Shown: positions 1 to 8,193 of the stretch, piece by piece
Layout: each line of letters opens with the position of its first letter
Position numbering within the stretch: position 1 is the first letter of the stretch
Assembly (NCBI GenBank): GCA_009691355.1
Contig: SICW01000018.1
Coordinates: 1-13,536, forward strand
DNA: 13,536 nucleotides
Direction: 5' to 3'
Source: Candidatus Woesearchaeota archaeon
Lineage (GTDB): Archaea > Nanobdellota > Nanobdellia > SCGC-AAA011-G17 > GW2011-AR17
Program-made: the position numbers and the translations under genes
The notes under the pieces: generated by a model
The model's input: only the letters and a program-made list of their open reading frames with translations
The model's database searches: none
Told to the model about the DNA's origin: nothing

Positions 1-304
1 TGAAACACCAGAAGAAGTAGTAGGTGGAGCATTATGGTATTATTTCATTCATAAAAAAGTATTAGGCCCACAACTGTTTATTGATCGTTTATATGTTGAT
101 CCGAAATATAGGGGAAGGTCATATGGCGAAGCTCTTGTTATTAGAGTTTTGGATCTAGAAGAAAGCAGTTGTACTCATGCACAACTTGTTGCTCCTGAAA
201 ATGTTATTGGGTTCTACAGAAAGTTGCAATTCTCCGTTATTCAAACTTTTCGAGATGAGGAACTTCAGGGGAGAAAATTTGCTCTTATGTCAAGACCTTT
301 GTAA
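1..304 (+). CDS. GNAT-family N-acetyltransferase, C-terminal part (5' end outside window)
   Basis: The reading frame is open from base 2 to a TAA at 302-304 and gives 100 residues without a start, so the gene begins before the window. The translation contains a short strand followed by FIDRLYVDPKYRGRSYGEAL, which is the beta4 / motif A acetyl-CoA pyrophosphate loop of GNAT enzymes. The usual R-G-x-G-x-G/A loop here reads R-G-R-S-Y-G, so one glycine is replaced by serine. It is followed by VAPENVIGFYRKLQF, the typical motif B (N..a..fY.k.GF) that closes the cofactor site. GNAT enzymes transfer acetyl from acetyl-CoA to an amine; the substrate cannot be read from this fragment. The gene converges on the minus-strand rRNA transcript. 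The family call is firm, the function open. Confidence 0.85.
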   Translation, partial: ETPEEVVGGALWYYFIHKKVLGPQLFIDRLYVDPKYRGRSYGEALVIRVLDLEESSCTHAQLVAPENVIGFYRKLQFSVIQTFRDEELQGRKFALMSRPL

Positions 305-314
305 AAAAAGGGCA

Positions 315-443
315 TTATCCTTCGAGTTGCTCTTCAAGACGCTTTTTGTTTCTTTCTTTTCCTTCTCCTCGTAAAATCTGTGCAGCTCTGGTGTAATAAC
401 TTTGTTCTTGTAGAAATTTTAGAATGATTGTAAAAAAAAACAT
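315..443 (-). pseudogene. short ORF downstream of 23S, possibly the 3' remnant of a TPR-like gene
   Basis: On the minus strand a frame of 42 codons runs from ATG at 443 to TAA at 315-317. Its last 33 residues look like real protein: FLQEQSYYTRAAQILRGEG followed by a charged helix ending in RLEEQLEG, similar in flavour to a helical TPR-type repeat. The first residues MFFF, however, are encoded by the oligo-T tract that follows the 23S processing stem, and no ribosome-binding site or convincing TATA box precedes it. The stop lies only 10 bases from the end of the convergent GNAT gene, as expected for a genuine gene end. I therefore favour the 3' remnant of a gene cut by the rRNA operon boundary. 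A small functional gene or a chance ORF are alternatives. Confidence 0.3.
432..440 (-). terminator. oligo-U9 tract after the 23S processing stem
   Basis: The minus-strand transcript has nine consecutive U directly after the 3' arm of the 23S flanking stem. Archaeal RNA polymerase terminates at oligo-U tracts, so this is the likely end of the rRNA operon. No 5S gene follows. Confidence 0.6.
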
Positions 444-459
444 GCATAGGCAGGAAAAA
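441..459 (-). repeat. 3' arm of the 23S rRNA processing stem
   Basis: These 19 bases are the exact reverse complement of 3382-3400 on the other side of the 23S gene (core CATGCATAGGCAGGAAAAA). The pairing would bring both ends of the 23S precursor together, as in archaeal pre-rRNA. A further TAGTTA/TAACTA pairing after a small bulge lies on the 23S side, but a canonical bulge-helix-bulge with two 3-nt bulges is not clear. Confidence 0.85.
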
Positions 460-463
460 ATTA

Positions 464-3372
464 GTTAAAATCGAACGATTGGTAACTGCGAGCTGAACAC
501 CTCGCCGAAGCTTGGTGCGTACACTCCAGTCCCATCAAACCTGTCTTCTGCAGGAGTTCTCGGTCTCTTTTCGAGGTATCTTTCGTGCTTAGATGCTTTC
601 AGCACTTATGACTTGACGCGTAGCTGCTCGGCCTACCTTATCAGATAACCGATACACCAGAGGCGTCGAGGTACCGTTCCTCTCGTACTAAATACTCCTT
701 CCTCTCAGACCTTTTTGCACTTCCAGTAGATATCATACAAACTGTCTCGCAACGTTCTTAACCCAGCTCACGAACCGCTTTAACCGGTGAACACCCGTAC
801 CCTTGGGCGCTGCTGCACGCCCAGGATGCGATGAGCCGACAACGAAGTAGCAAGCCGCGCCGTCGATTTGAGCTCTTAGGCGCGACGACTCAGTTATCCC
901 CAGGATAGCTTTTCTGTCATACCTGGCCCCCATCAATTGGGACACAGGGGTTCGCTAGACCAACCTTTCGGTGCTGCGTTTCTTACTGTTCGAAACACAG
1001 TCAGGCAAGCTTTTGCTCTTGCACTCTACTCAGGATTTCTGAACCTGATGAGCTTACCTTTGGGCCCAACTGATATCTTTTCAGCTGGGTGCCGCCCCAG
1101 CCAAACTGTCCACCAACTGCTGTCCTTTCTTTCAAAAGTGAGCAATGCAAGCTCTATAGAGTGGTGTTTCATTGATGTCTATTCCTGATCTAGCGACCAG
1201 AACGTAGCAACTCCCACCTACGCTACACAATAAAACTCGCATCGCAACAATAAGCTACAGTAAAGTTCCATGGGGTCTCCGCTTCCCACTGGAAGTCTCT
1301 GGACTTTGCACCAGAATGTAATGTTCGGGGGGATCTTGTTTGGGACAATAGCGATCTCGTTACGCCCTTCATGCAGGTCGTCAATTAAACGACAAGGCAT
1401 TTCGCTACCTTAAGAGAATTATAGTTATTCCCGCCGTTTACTAGCTCTTAGCTCCGTTGAACCGGAGTTTGAAGTACTAGCACTGGGCAGACGTCACAAA
1501 CTATACATACCATTTCTGGCTCGCAGTTTGTTATGTTTTTGTTAAACAGTCGGATCGCCCGAGTTATTGAACCCTGTAATCGCACTTATACAAGAACGAT
1601 CGCAGGGACCCCTTATACCGAAGGTACGGGGCTAATTTGTCGAGTTCCCTAAACAAGATTACTCCCTCAGATCTTGCGCTTCTCACGCAGGGACACCAGT
1701 GCCGGATCTAGGTATAGTTATATGGGATCCTTCTCTGTTCCTTTTTCACTGGCTCCAGATATCAACTCAACTCGCAAAGGCGAGCTCCTCAAAGATTTAA
1801 TCAACTTCTCATCGTTATGATACTCCATTGATTCGTTCTTTTTGACAAGCACGATGGTACTTGTGAGTCTATTCCGAAGCGTCAGAAACAAAGCTTGCGT
1901 TACCGCGCGTACCCATATAGTAACGGAATATTAACCGTTTTCCCTTTCCCACAGTTCCTGTTAGGATTGTGGTTAGGACTAACTAACTCTCAGCTGAACT
2001 ACATTGCTGAGAAACCCTTGCCCTTTCGATCTTAAAGATTCTCACTTTAAATAGATCCTACTACTACCAGGATTCTTAATTCTACGAGGTCCCCACACTC
2101 TCTCGAATGCAGTTCTGCCCTCGCAGAACACCTTCCTACCTCGCTCCATACTCATGTATGGAGGACTATGGTATCGGTAATCAACTTAGTCCCGTCCATT
2201 TTCAGGGCACATGACCTTGACAGGTGAGCTGTTACGCTTTCTTTAAAGGATGGCTGCTTCTAAGCCAACCTCCCCGCTGTCTGTGGTGATGAACACCTTT
2301 CACCCTTTAACACTTAGTTGATATTTAGGGACCTTAACCATAGTTGGGGTTGTTCCCCTCTAGGAATGCAAGTTTACCCCAGCATCCCCGTTTCCCGGCT
2401 TCTTCGACGTTGAAAAATTGGGAGTTGGACAAGGGGGTGAGGGATTTCTCCCCCGAGCCCCCAAATCCGTCGCTCTACCTCTTCAACTATCTCCACCGAG
2501 ACTAGACTTAGGCCTATTTCGGAAGGAACCAGCTATAACCGGGCTCGATTGGCTTTTCACCCCTAGCCGCAAGTTAGAACAACACATGCACGTAGCACGT
2601 CTTCAGGCCTCCACCACCCATAGAGCGGCTTCACCTTACTCACGACTAGATCGCCCGGTTTCGGGTCATACCCTAGTGACTCAAGGCATTTTCATACCTC
2701 TCTCCTCGTAAACTGCGAGAAATTGGTTTCCCTTCGAGTACGTCGTTAAAACGGACTTACTCTTGCCACTAAGATAAACTCCCTGGCTCGTTATTCGAAA
2801 CGTACGATACAACTCCGTAGAGCCGTATCTCACCATAGCCATTAGATTTCAGGTTCTTTTCTCTCTCTATCACGAGTTCTTTTCAACTTTCCCTCACGGT
2901 ACTCATAAGCTATCGGACTCAAGACATATTTAGAGTTGGAAGTTGATGTCTCCCAAATTCGTGCACAATTTCCAATGTACATTACTCAAGATACTTATAC
3001 GCCCTCCTCAATTCCTCTACGGGACTATCACCCTCTGTGGTATTCCTTTCCAGAAAACTTTAAGTGTTGAGGTTGGGGTCTAAAAATAAGTCTTATAACA
3101 CCACATCTCTGCCAGTATTCCTACTGGAGATTCAGTTTGCTCTCTTCCGTTTTTTCTCGCTGATACTTACGGAATCTCGATTGATTTTTTTTCCTCTAGG
3201 TACTGAGACGCTTCAATTCCCTAGGTTCCTTAGCATTTCTGCTTTGCTGAGAAGTCTCATTCGGGAATCTTCGGTTCAATGCCCGCATGCGGCTCGCCGA
3301 AGCTTTTCGTTGCTTGCCACGCCCTTCATCAGTGTCTTGAACCAAGTCCTCCATCTAATGGCGTTAGTAGTA
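464..3372 (-). rRNA. rrl: 23S ribosomal RNA
   Basis: The minus strand is continuous large-subunit rRNA of about 2.9 kb, the usual archaeal size, so no large intron is present. Recognisable landmarks on the minus strand are the peptidyl-transferase region around 1440-1500, helix 69 around 1400-1435 in the archaeal/eukaryal form AACTATAATTCTCTTAAGG (bacteria have ACGGTCC in that place), and the sarcin-ricin region near 650-700. The ends are estimates taken from the flanking 19-bp inverted repeat (441-459 and 3382-3400) and are good to about 10 bases. The gene is third in the operon after 16S and tRNA-Ala, and no 5S gene follows it. All ORFs inside this interval are shadows. Confidence 0.97.
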
Positions 3373-3381
3373 ACTATTTAA

Positions 3382-3400
3382 TTTTTCCTGCCTATGCATG
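3382..3400 (-). repeat. 5' arm of the 23S rRNA processing stem
   Basis: This is the partner of 441-459, with 19 consecutive complementary bases. It lies about 120 bases downstream of tRNA-Ala in the transcript and directly before the 23S 5' end. Confidence 0.85.
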
Positions 3401-3519
3401 ATACGAATTGTTGAATGTAATTTTTTATCCCCCTTGGTTCTCAAGAGGTTACGTATCCTTAGCACATTTCCGTTTGGACATGCGCCGCATTAATACTTTG
3501 TCATTGTGTGACTGTGATA

Positions 3520-3626
3520 TGGACCCGTCGGGACTTCCGAGGATCCTCATAATATTGGGGATTCATTTCGAACCCGAGGCCCCCTACTTGCAAGGCAGGT
3601 GCTCTACCAGACTGAGCCACGGGCCC
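3520..3626 (-). tRNA. tRNA-Ala (anticodon UGC) with an intron in the T-loop
   Basis: The minus strand folds as a cloverleaf. Acceptor GGGCCCG pairs with CGGGTCC and keeps the G3:U70 wobble that marks tRNA-Ala. The D-arm is GCTC/GAGC, the anticodon stem CCTGC/GTAGG, and the loop CTTGCAA, with anticodon TGC. The T-stem TCGGG/CCCGA is separated not by 7 bases but by 40. Removing 33 bases (3534-3566) restores the T-loop TTCGAAT, giving a 74-nt mature tRNA with discriminator A and no encoded CCA. The splice site is between positions 59 and 60. The anticodon loop itself has no intron. The gene sits in the 16S-23S spacer, the usual archaeal place for tRNA-Ala. Confidence 0.93.
3534..3566 (-). other. 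33-nt T-loop intron of tRNA-Ala (position 59/60) with bulge-helix-bulge
   Basis: In the transcript the exon-intron ends form the archaeal splicing motif. TTCG (T-loop 54-57) pairs with CGGA near the intron end over 4 bp including one U-G. Each side carries a 3-nt bulge: AAA at the 5' site and AGT at the 3' site. Cutting after the second base of each bulge gives exon ends TTCGAA and TCCCGA. An inner hairpin uses ATCC/GGAT. Introns at 59/60 are known in some Thermoproteales; this is the same position in a very different archaeon. Confidence 0.85.
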
Positions 3627-3629
3627 ATA

Positions 3630-3676
3630 AGTATGATTAAGGTATGGAATTTTGAGCGCTTAGTGAAATACTTGAA
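3630..3676 (-). repeat. 3' arm of the 16S rRNA processing stem
   Basis: Segments 3660-3676 (17 bases) and 3640-3647 (8 bases) are complementary to 5229-5250 and 5264-5271 on the other side of 16S, with bulges between them (5 unpaired bases at 5235-5239). This forms an interrupted stem enclosing the 16S precursor. It begins only 3 bases from the tRNA-Ala 5' end. Confidence 0.7.
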
Positions 3677-3693
3677 ATTATCATTTTTTTTTT

Positions 3694-3702
3694 AAAAAAA
3701 AA
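3694..3702 (-). other. oligo-U9 tract just after the 16S 3' end
   Basis: The transcript reads nine U followed by ten A directly after the 16S 3' end (CCTCCTAA), inside the operon and before tRNA-Ala. It resembles the U9 tract after 23S. It could act as a partial terminator or as a processing site; this is inference. Confidence 0.5.
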
Positions 3703-5176
<1,474 letters not shown>

Positions 5177-5228
5177 AATTTATCGCAAGAATTTTTATTT
5201 GTCTTAAAGGATTTATAATATAACACAC

Positions 5229-5279
5229 TTCAAGTTGTTTATTTCACTAAACTCTACTCGTATCCATACCTCATACTTG
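5229..5279 (-). repeat. 5' arm of the 16S rRNA processing stem
   Basis: Pairs with 3630-3676 through TTCAAG (5229-5234), TATTTCACTAA (5240-5250) and CCATACCT (5264-5271) as read on the plus strand. It lies in the 16S leader about 55 bases before the mature 5' end. Confidence 0.7.
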
Positions 5280-5295
5280 ATTGTTCAATCAAGTA
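5274..5295 (-). other. leader hairpin upstream of the 16S processing stem
   Basis: A perfect 9-bp inverted repeat, TACTTGATT / AATCAAGTA with a 4-base loop, lies in the rRNA leader at the base of the processing stem. A weaker 6-bp hairpin (GAAGTT/AACTTC, 5307-5321) follows. Role unknown; a processing signal or boundary element is possible. Confidence 0.5.
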
Positions 5296-5344
5296 CTCAT
5301 CATTATGAAGTTTTTAACTTCTTCCTCCTTTAATTAAGAGGCTG

Positions 5345-5352
5345 TATTTAAA
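5345..5352 (-). promoter_or_regulatory. probable rRNA operon promoter (TATA box)
   Basis: On the minus strand AAAAGCTTTAAATACAG gives a TATA-like TTTAAATA preceded by an A-rich BRE-like stretch. It lies between the eL41 stop and the 16S leader and would start transcription near 5320, giving a leader of about 145 nt that contains the 5' arm of the processing stem. A second AT-rich element near 5210-5222 lies inside the stem region and is less likely. Confidence 0.5.
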
Positions 5353-5372
5353 GCTTTTGTTAGGAAGGGGAT

Positions 5373-5477
5373 TTATTTCCTTTGAGCACGTTTTGCTTTT
5401 TCTTTTCGCATACGTTTTCTCTGCCATTTCCATCTCATTTGGCCTTTTTTCTTCCACCTTCGTGAACTTCGCTTCAT
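5373..5477 (-). CDS. rpl41e: 50S ribosomal protein eL41
   Basis: This 34-residue, extremely basic peptide has the core RRWKKKGQMRWKWQRKRMRK followed by a short Lys/Arg helix. It matches what I recall of archaeal eL41 (KKKGRMRWKWIKKRIRR in Thermococcales), a single-helix protein at the subunit interface of the ribosome. The frame is open to an earlier ATG at 5597, but that extension would overlap the end of the upstream gene and lacks family similarity. A TATA box (5503-5510) lies about 29 bases before ATG 5477 and so specifies a leaderless mRNA starting at this ATG. The gene directly precedes the rRNA operon on the same strand. Such genes are often missed by gene finders because of their size. 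The identity rests on motif memory and was not searched. Confidence 0.8.
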   Translation of the reverse strand: MKRSSRRWKKKGQMRWKWQRKRMRKEKAKRAQRK

Positions 5478-5502
5478 TGTGTTCGATTGAAATTTTTTAG
5501 GC

Positions 5503-5510
5503 TTTATATA
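5503..5510 (-). promoter_or_regulatory. TATA box of the eL41 gene
   Basis: TATATAAA on the minus strand, centred about 29 bases before the ATG at 5477. This is the distance expected for a leaderless archaeal transcript, and it decides the short start. Confidence 0.7.
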
Positions 5511-5565
5511 GTTTGTGGGAGATTTGAGATAGAAAATAATTTCTTCTTTTATGTGAGGATCTTTT

Positions 5566-6042
5566 TTATTTTTGAAAGAGTTTTGTAATCTTTTCATCCC
5601 AAGATAGTTGTGTAAAACTTTCTATGGGTGTTGAGATGTATTGCTTTTCTTTTACGAGGTATTTCTCTCGAAGTTCTATAGCTTTTGCAACAGGAATACA
5701 ATACCAGGTTGTGTAGTGTATTTTTTCATTTGAAAATGCATACCAGACTTGCATGTTGAATAGTTTTTGTAAGTTGTTATATTTTGTTGCTTCTTTGTTA
5801 TCTATACAGAATTTTTTGTATTTCTCTAATGGTTCTCGGTGTTCTACATCGATAAGGATGAATCCAAAATGTGGAAGAAGAATGAAAAAATCTGGACGTT
5901 GTACATTATGTGTTCTTAGTGCTGGAGAAAAGGTTTCAATATCCTGTTGAATATACCAATAGGCAATCTTTTGCTGGTCTAGATATTCTTTAAATTTGTT
6001 TTCTGTTTCTCTTTGTTTTTGTTCTTTTTCTTCTTGAAGCAT
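5566..6042 (-). CDS. PD-(D/E)XK nuclease-like protein of unknown role
   Basis: The protein has 158 residues. A Glu/Lys-rich helix (about 1-25) is followed by a compact domain with QRPDFFILLP and then FGFILIDVEHREP near residues 48-70. This is the layout of PD-(D/E)XK-fold proteins: a Pro-Asp, a beta hairpin, then Asp-x-Lys. Here the Lys position of the last motif holds Glu (DVE), so if the family call is right the catalytic lysine is lost or has moved. Farther on come KYNNLQKLFNMQVWYAFSNE and a Trp-rich strand ending IPVAKAIEL, a pattern I associate with uncharacterised proteins in bacteria and archaea. There is no signal peptide, so it is probably cytosolic. It stands alone, 62 bases after the glycosyltransferase gene, with a weak TATA-like element about 25 bases before ATG. 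Function unknown; fold call moderate. Confidence 0.6.
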   Translation of the reverse strand: MLQEEKEQKQRETENKFKEYLDQQKIAYWYIQQDIETFSPALRTHNVQRPDFFILLPHFGFILIDVEHREPLEKYKKFCIDNKEATKYNNLQKLFNMQVWYAFSNEKIHYTTWYCIPVAKAIELREKYLVKEKQYISTPIESFTQLSWDEKITKLFQK

Positions 6043-6056
6043 ACTCTTTGAGCTTT

Positions 6057-6072
6057 ATTCTTGTTTAAGAAT
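6057..6072. repeat. inverted repeat over the promoter of the PD-(D/E)XK-like gene
   Basis: ATTCTT GTTT AAGAAT is a perfect 6-bp inverted repeat with a 4-base spacer, centred about 22 bases before the ATG at 6042. The TATA-like TTAAAC lies in its middle, so a bound regulator would cover the promoter. It could also be chance in AT-rich DNA. Confidence 0.35.
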
Positions 6073-6087
6073 GCTTGTCTTGTTTTT

Positions 6088-6102
6088 CTGAAAGATTTTC
6101 AG
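6088..6102 (-). other. short hairpin after the glycosyltransferase stop
   Basis: CTGAAA ATC TTTCAG on the minus strand begins 2 bases after the TAA at 6105-6107. Only A-rich sequence follows, with no U tract, so a terminator role is weakly supported. Confidence 0.3.
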
Positions 6103-6104
6103 GA

Positions 6105-7250
6105 TTAGAGTGAGTCGTATACTTCTTGCGTTTTTTTCTTCATAATTTTCCAAGAGTATTTGTTTATACATTCTATACGCGCTTTCTTACCATGCCTTTT
6201 TCTTAGTTCTTTATCGTTGAGGTAGGTTTGTATTGCTTTTTTTAATTCTTCAATAGAGTTTGGTTCAATAACTAAACCACAATCTTGGAATATTTCTTCC
6301 ATGTCTGTTGTTTTTGTTGTGATGACTGGTTTTTCCATTGCCATTGGTTCAAATATCTTTATAGGGAGTTGTGCGTTTGCTGCTTTTTCATTTCTATGAG
6401 GAATGCATACGATATCTGCTGCTGCGATAAAATAAGGCATTTCTTTGTGATCTCGATACCCTACGAGTGTTATTCTCTTTTCTTCTTGTAGGGTTTGTAC
6501 AAAGGGGTTTTCTTTGTCTGCACCTACGATAAGGAGATGTAAAGATTCATTCTCTTTTTGTAGCTCTTTTACTGCTTGAATTAGTTCTCCTACACCCTTG
6601 TGTTTTTTTGGTGTGCCCATGAAGAGAATGATTGTTTTATCTTCTAGATGAAACTCTTCACGTATCTTTTTTCCTGAAAAATTTTCTGGGTTGAAATAGT
6701 CTGTATTTGGCCCAGTTGGAATCCATGTTCCACCAAACATCTTTTGTAAGGTTTTTGAACTTGTGATAACTGCGTCTGCTTTTTTTACTTGTTTTTCTAA
6801 AATCTTTTTGAGGAAGTAGGACTCGGGTGTGTATGCGTCTACAAAAGTAAACTTTGCGATCTTTAAGGGGTTTGCTGAGAGAAAGTTATCTATGACATAT
6901 TGACTTTCCCAGTCATCAATGTCTAGCACTATTTTCTTTTTTGTTTTTATTTTATTTAGTAATGCTGGAAGATAACTCCATGCGGTAACTTTGAATGCAT
7001 GAATAAGATCTGCGTTGTTGAGTTCTTTGTAAATATCTCTTTGGTTCTTTATGTAGAATGGGAAGAAAAACCTTTTTTCTGTGGGTTTGTATTTTATGGT
7101 GAGATCATTTTTAATTGGTGCAAAAATCCCCTTTTTTTCTATTGGTCCGAGTACGGTAACGTCATGGTCTTCTCCCAGAATTTTTGCGAAGGGGTAGACT
7201 CTTAGAGAGCCATTCTGGCTTAGATTTTCACAGGGCATGGCGATACGCAT
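6105..7250 (-). CDS. GT4-like glycosyltransferase (GT-B fold)
   Basis: This 381-residue protein has the full length of GT4-type glycosyltransferases, which transfer a sugar from a nucleotide donor to a glycan or lipid acceptor. The N-terminal Rossmann half opens with MRIAMPCENLSQNGSLRVYP and contains IVLDIDDWE near 107-115. The C-terminal donor half starts with IILFMGTPKKHKGVGELIQAVKEL (about 207-230) and contains LLIVGADKENP and AAADIVCIPHRN. It ends with LPIKIFEPMAMEKPVITT near 295-312, the donor-binding loop. The Glu of IFE is kept; the earlier Glu of the EX7E pair is Ala, as often in this subgroup. No membrane segment is seen, so it probably works at the inner face of the membrane. Its own TATA box lies 28 bases upstream of ATG. 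The neighbouring YdjC deacetylase suggests surface-glycan work; the sugar is unknown. Confidence 0.88.
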   Translation of the reverse strand: MRIAMPCENLSQNGSLRVYPFAKILGEDHDVTVLGPIEKKGIFAPIKNDLTIKYKPTEKRFFFPFYIKNQRDIYKELNNADLIHAFKVTAWSYLPALLNKIKTKKKIVLDIDDWESQYVIDNFLSANPLKIAKFTFVDAYTPESYFLKKILEKQVKKADAVITSSKTLQKMFGGTWIPTGPNTDYFNPENFSGKKIREEFHLEDKTIILFMGTPKKHKGVGELIQAVKELQKENESLHLLIVGADKENPFVQTLQEEKRITLVGYRDHKEMPYFIAAADIVCIPHRNEKAANAQLPIKIFEPMAMEKPVITTKTTDMEEIFQDCGLVIEPNSIEELKKAIQTYLNDKELRKRHGKKARIECINKYSWKIMKKKTQEVYDSL

Positions 7251-7272
7251 GGATGTACTGTTTTTGTTCTCT

Positions 7273-7282
7273 TTTTAAATAT
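7273..7282 (-). promoter_or_regulatory. TATA box of the glycosyltransferase gene
   Basis: TATTTAAAAA on the minus strand, centred about 28 bases before the ATG at 7250, which fits a leaderless mRNA. It begins just after the stop of the small upstream gene. Confidence 0.55.
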
Positions 7283-7288
7283 TTTGGA

Positions 7289-7435
7289 CTAATTATACTC
7301 TCGCTCTTTGTGGTGTGGGCTTATCTCTATAATCCCTTGTTGTAACACTTTAGAGACCCATCCTTCTTTTCCCATCTCTTCTCCTTCTATTACTCGTACT
7401 TTCATTCTATATCTTAGTTGGTATAACTTTACCAT
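7289..7435 (-). CDS. small KOW-like protein, 48 residues
   Basis: This short gene runs from ATG 7435 to TAG at 7289-7291. The product contains MKVRVIEGEEMGKEGWVSKV followed by LQQGIIEIS, which resembles a KOW motif (V.V..G...G..G.V..V......V), the small beta unit of ribosomal proteins uL24 and eL14 and of Spt5 that often contacts RNA. KOW similarity is by eye only. It starts 2 bases after the stop of the YdjC gene and has GGAA about 10 bases before ATG, so it is the last gene of the tlpA-like / ydjC operon and probably depends on coupled translation. Its stop is followed at once by the glycosyltransferase promoter. Tight junctions on both sides argue that it is real. The function is unknown; a conserved hypothetical protein with a similar beta fold is the alternative. 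Confidence 0.65.
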   Translation of the reverse strand: MVKLYQLRYRMKVRVIEGEEMGKEGWVSKVLQQGIIEISPHHKEREYN

Positions 7436-7437
7436 TC

Positions 7438-8193
7438 TTATAATTCCTTAAAAGTTATGAGCTGAATATTCTTTTCTTTGATTGTATTTAGGAAGAGATC
7501 GTTTGTAAGAATGTCTAATTCTTTTTGCCTTGTTTTGTAGAGCCTATCTTTATTTTGAGAAGCTTGTTTTCCTGGATGACAGCAGATCTCTGCAGTTCCT
7601 TCAAAATTGAGGTATGAGAGAAAATGTTTCAGTCTTGGTTGACCCGTGTGTAGTACTCCAAAGAAATGATCCGTTGTTTTTATTGGACACTTCTTTATTT
7701 TGAGATTGATTATTTTTTGGTTAATGAAAGACATGCTTGGAAGAATTTGTGTATGCTTTTCTTTTGGCCAGCGAATTTTATAGATGTGATATTCTTCTGC
7801 AAGTTGTACTATTACCTTCCTCATTGGAGAAAATGCATGGAGATGCTGGTGTGAGTCTAAGTGATCTGGTCGTATTCCTACTTCTAAGAGTTTTTCAATT
7901 TGTGATCTATATTCCTTTTCTACAAACTCTGGGTTTATTCTTCCAAGGACTGCTTTGTATTTGTTGTTCTTTGAGAATGGTTTTCCCGTTATTAAAGAAT
8001 TCCCCCAAGTAAGGTTGAGATGTACTCCCATGCCCAGAGATTTAGGGTAAATTCCGATTGCGTGATCAAACTCTTTTTCGTTTGTCATGATGGTTGTACT
8101 TGTGATTGTACCAAAACGGTGTCCATCAAGAATACCCTGATTTATTTCTTTTGTATATCCAAAATCATCTGCATTGATGATGAGTTTTTGCAT
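7438..8193 (-). CDS. YdjC/ChbG-family carbohydrate deacetylase
   Basis: This 251-residue protein belongs to the YdjC family, metal-dependent deacetylases that remove acetyl groups from N-acetylated sugars (ChbG acts on chitin disaccharide). Signature motifs are present in order: IINADDFG at 5-12 with the metal Asp, GVHLNLT at 56-62, RPDHLDSHQHLHAF at 108-121 with metal His residues, and ICCHPG at 203-208. The start at 8193 is chosen because the family begins with M-x-K-L-I-I-N-A-D-D-F-G and because ATG overlaps the upstream stop as TAATG. The frame is open to 8418, but that stretch lies inside the preceding gene and is Arg-rich shadow sequence. No signal peptide is seen, so it acts in the cytosol. 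It is translationally coupled to the thioredoxin-like gene and close to a glycosyltransferase, which suggests glycan remodelling; the natural substrate is unknown. Confidence 0.9.
   Translation of the reverse strand: MQKLIINADDFGYTKEINQGILDGHRFGTITSTTIMTNEKEFDHAIGIYPKSLGMGVHLNLTWGNSLITGKPFSKNNKYKAVLGRINPEFVEKEYRSQIEKLLEVGIRPDHLDSHQHLHAFSPMRKVIVQLAEEYHIYKIRWPKEKHTQILPSMSFINQKIINLKIKKCPIKTTDHFFGVLHTGQPRLKHFLSYLNFEGTAEICCHPGKQASQNKDRLYKTRQKELDILTNDLFLNTIKEKNIQLITFKEL

Noticed and set aside
501..3305. 13-bp direct repeat CTCGCCGAAGCTT near both ends of 23S (501-513 and 3293-3305)
   Set aside because: Each copy sits in its own local rRNA hairpin, so this is probably chance and not an insertion mark.
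733..3381. Several ORFs of 60-105 codons on both strands
   Set aside because: All lie inside 23S rRNA, have no start signals, and their peptides look like translated rRNA.
5478..5597. Longer 74-residue form of the eL41 gene
   Set aside because: The extra 40 residues cover the gene's own TATA box and overlap the end of the upstream gene; the short form matches the family.
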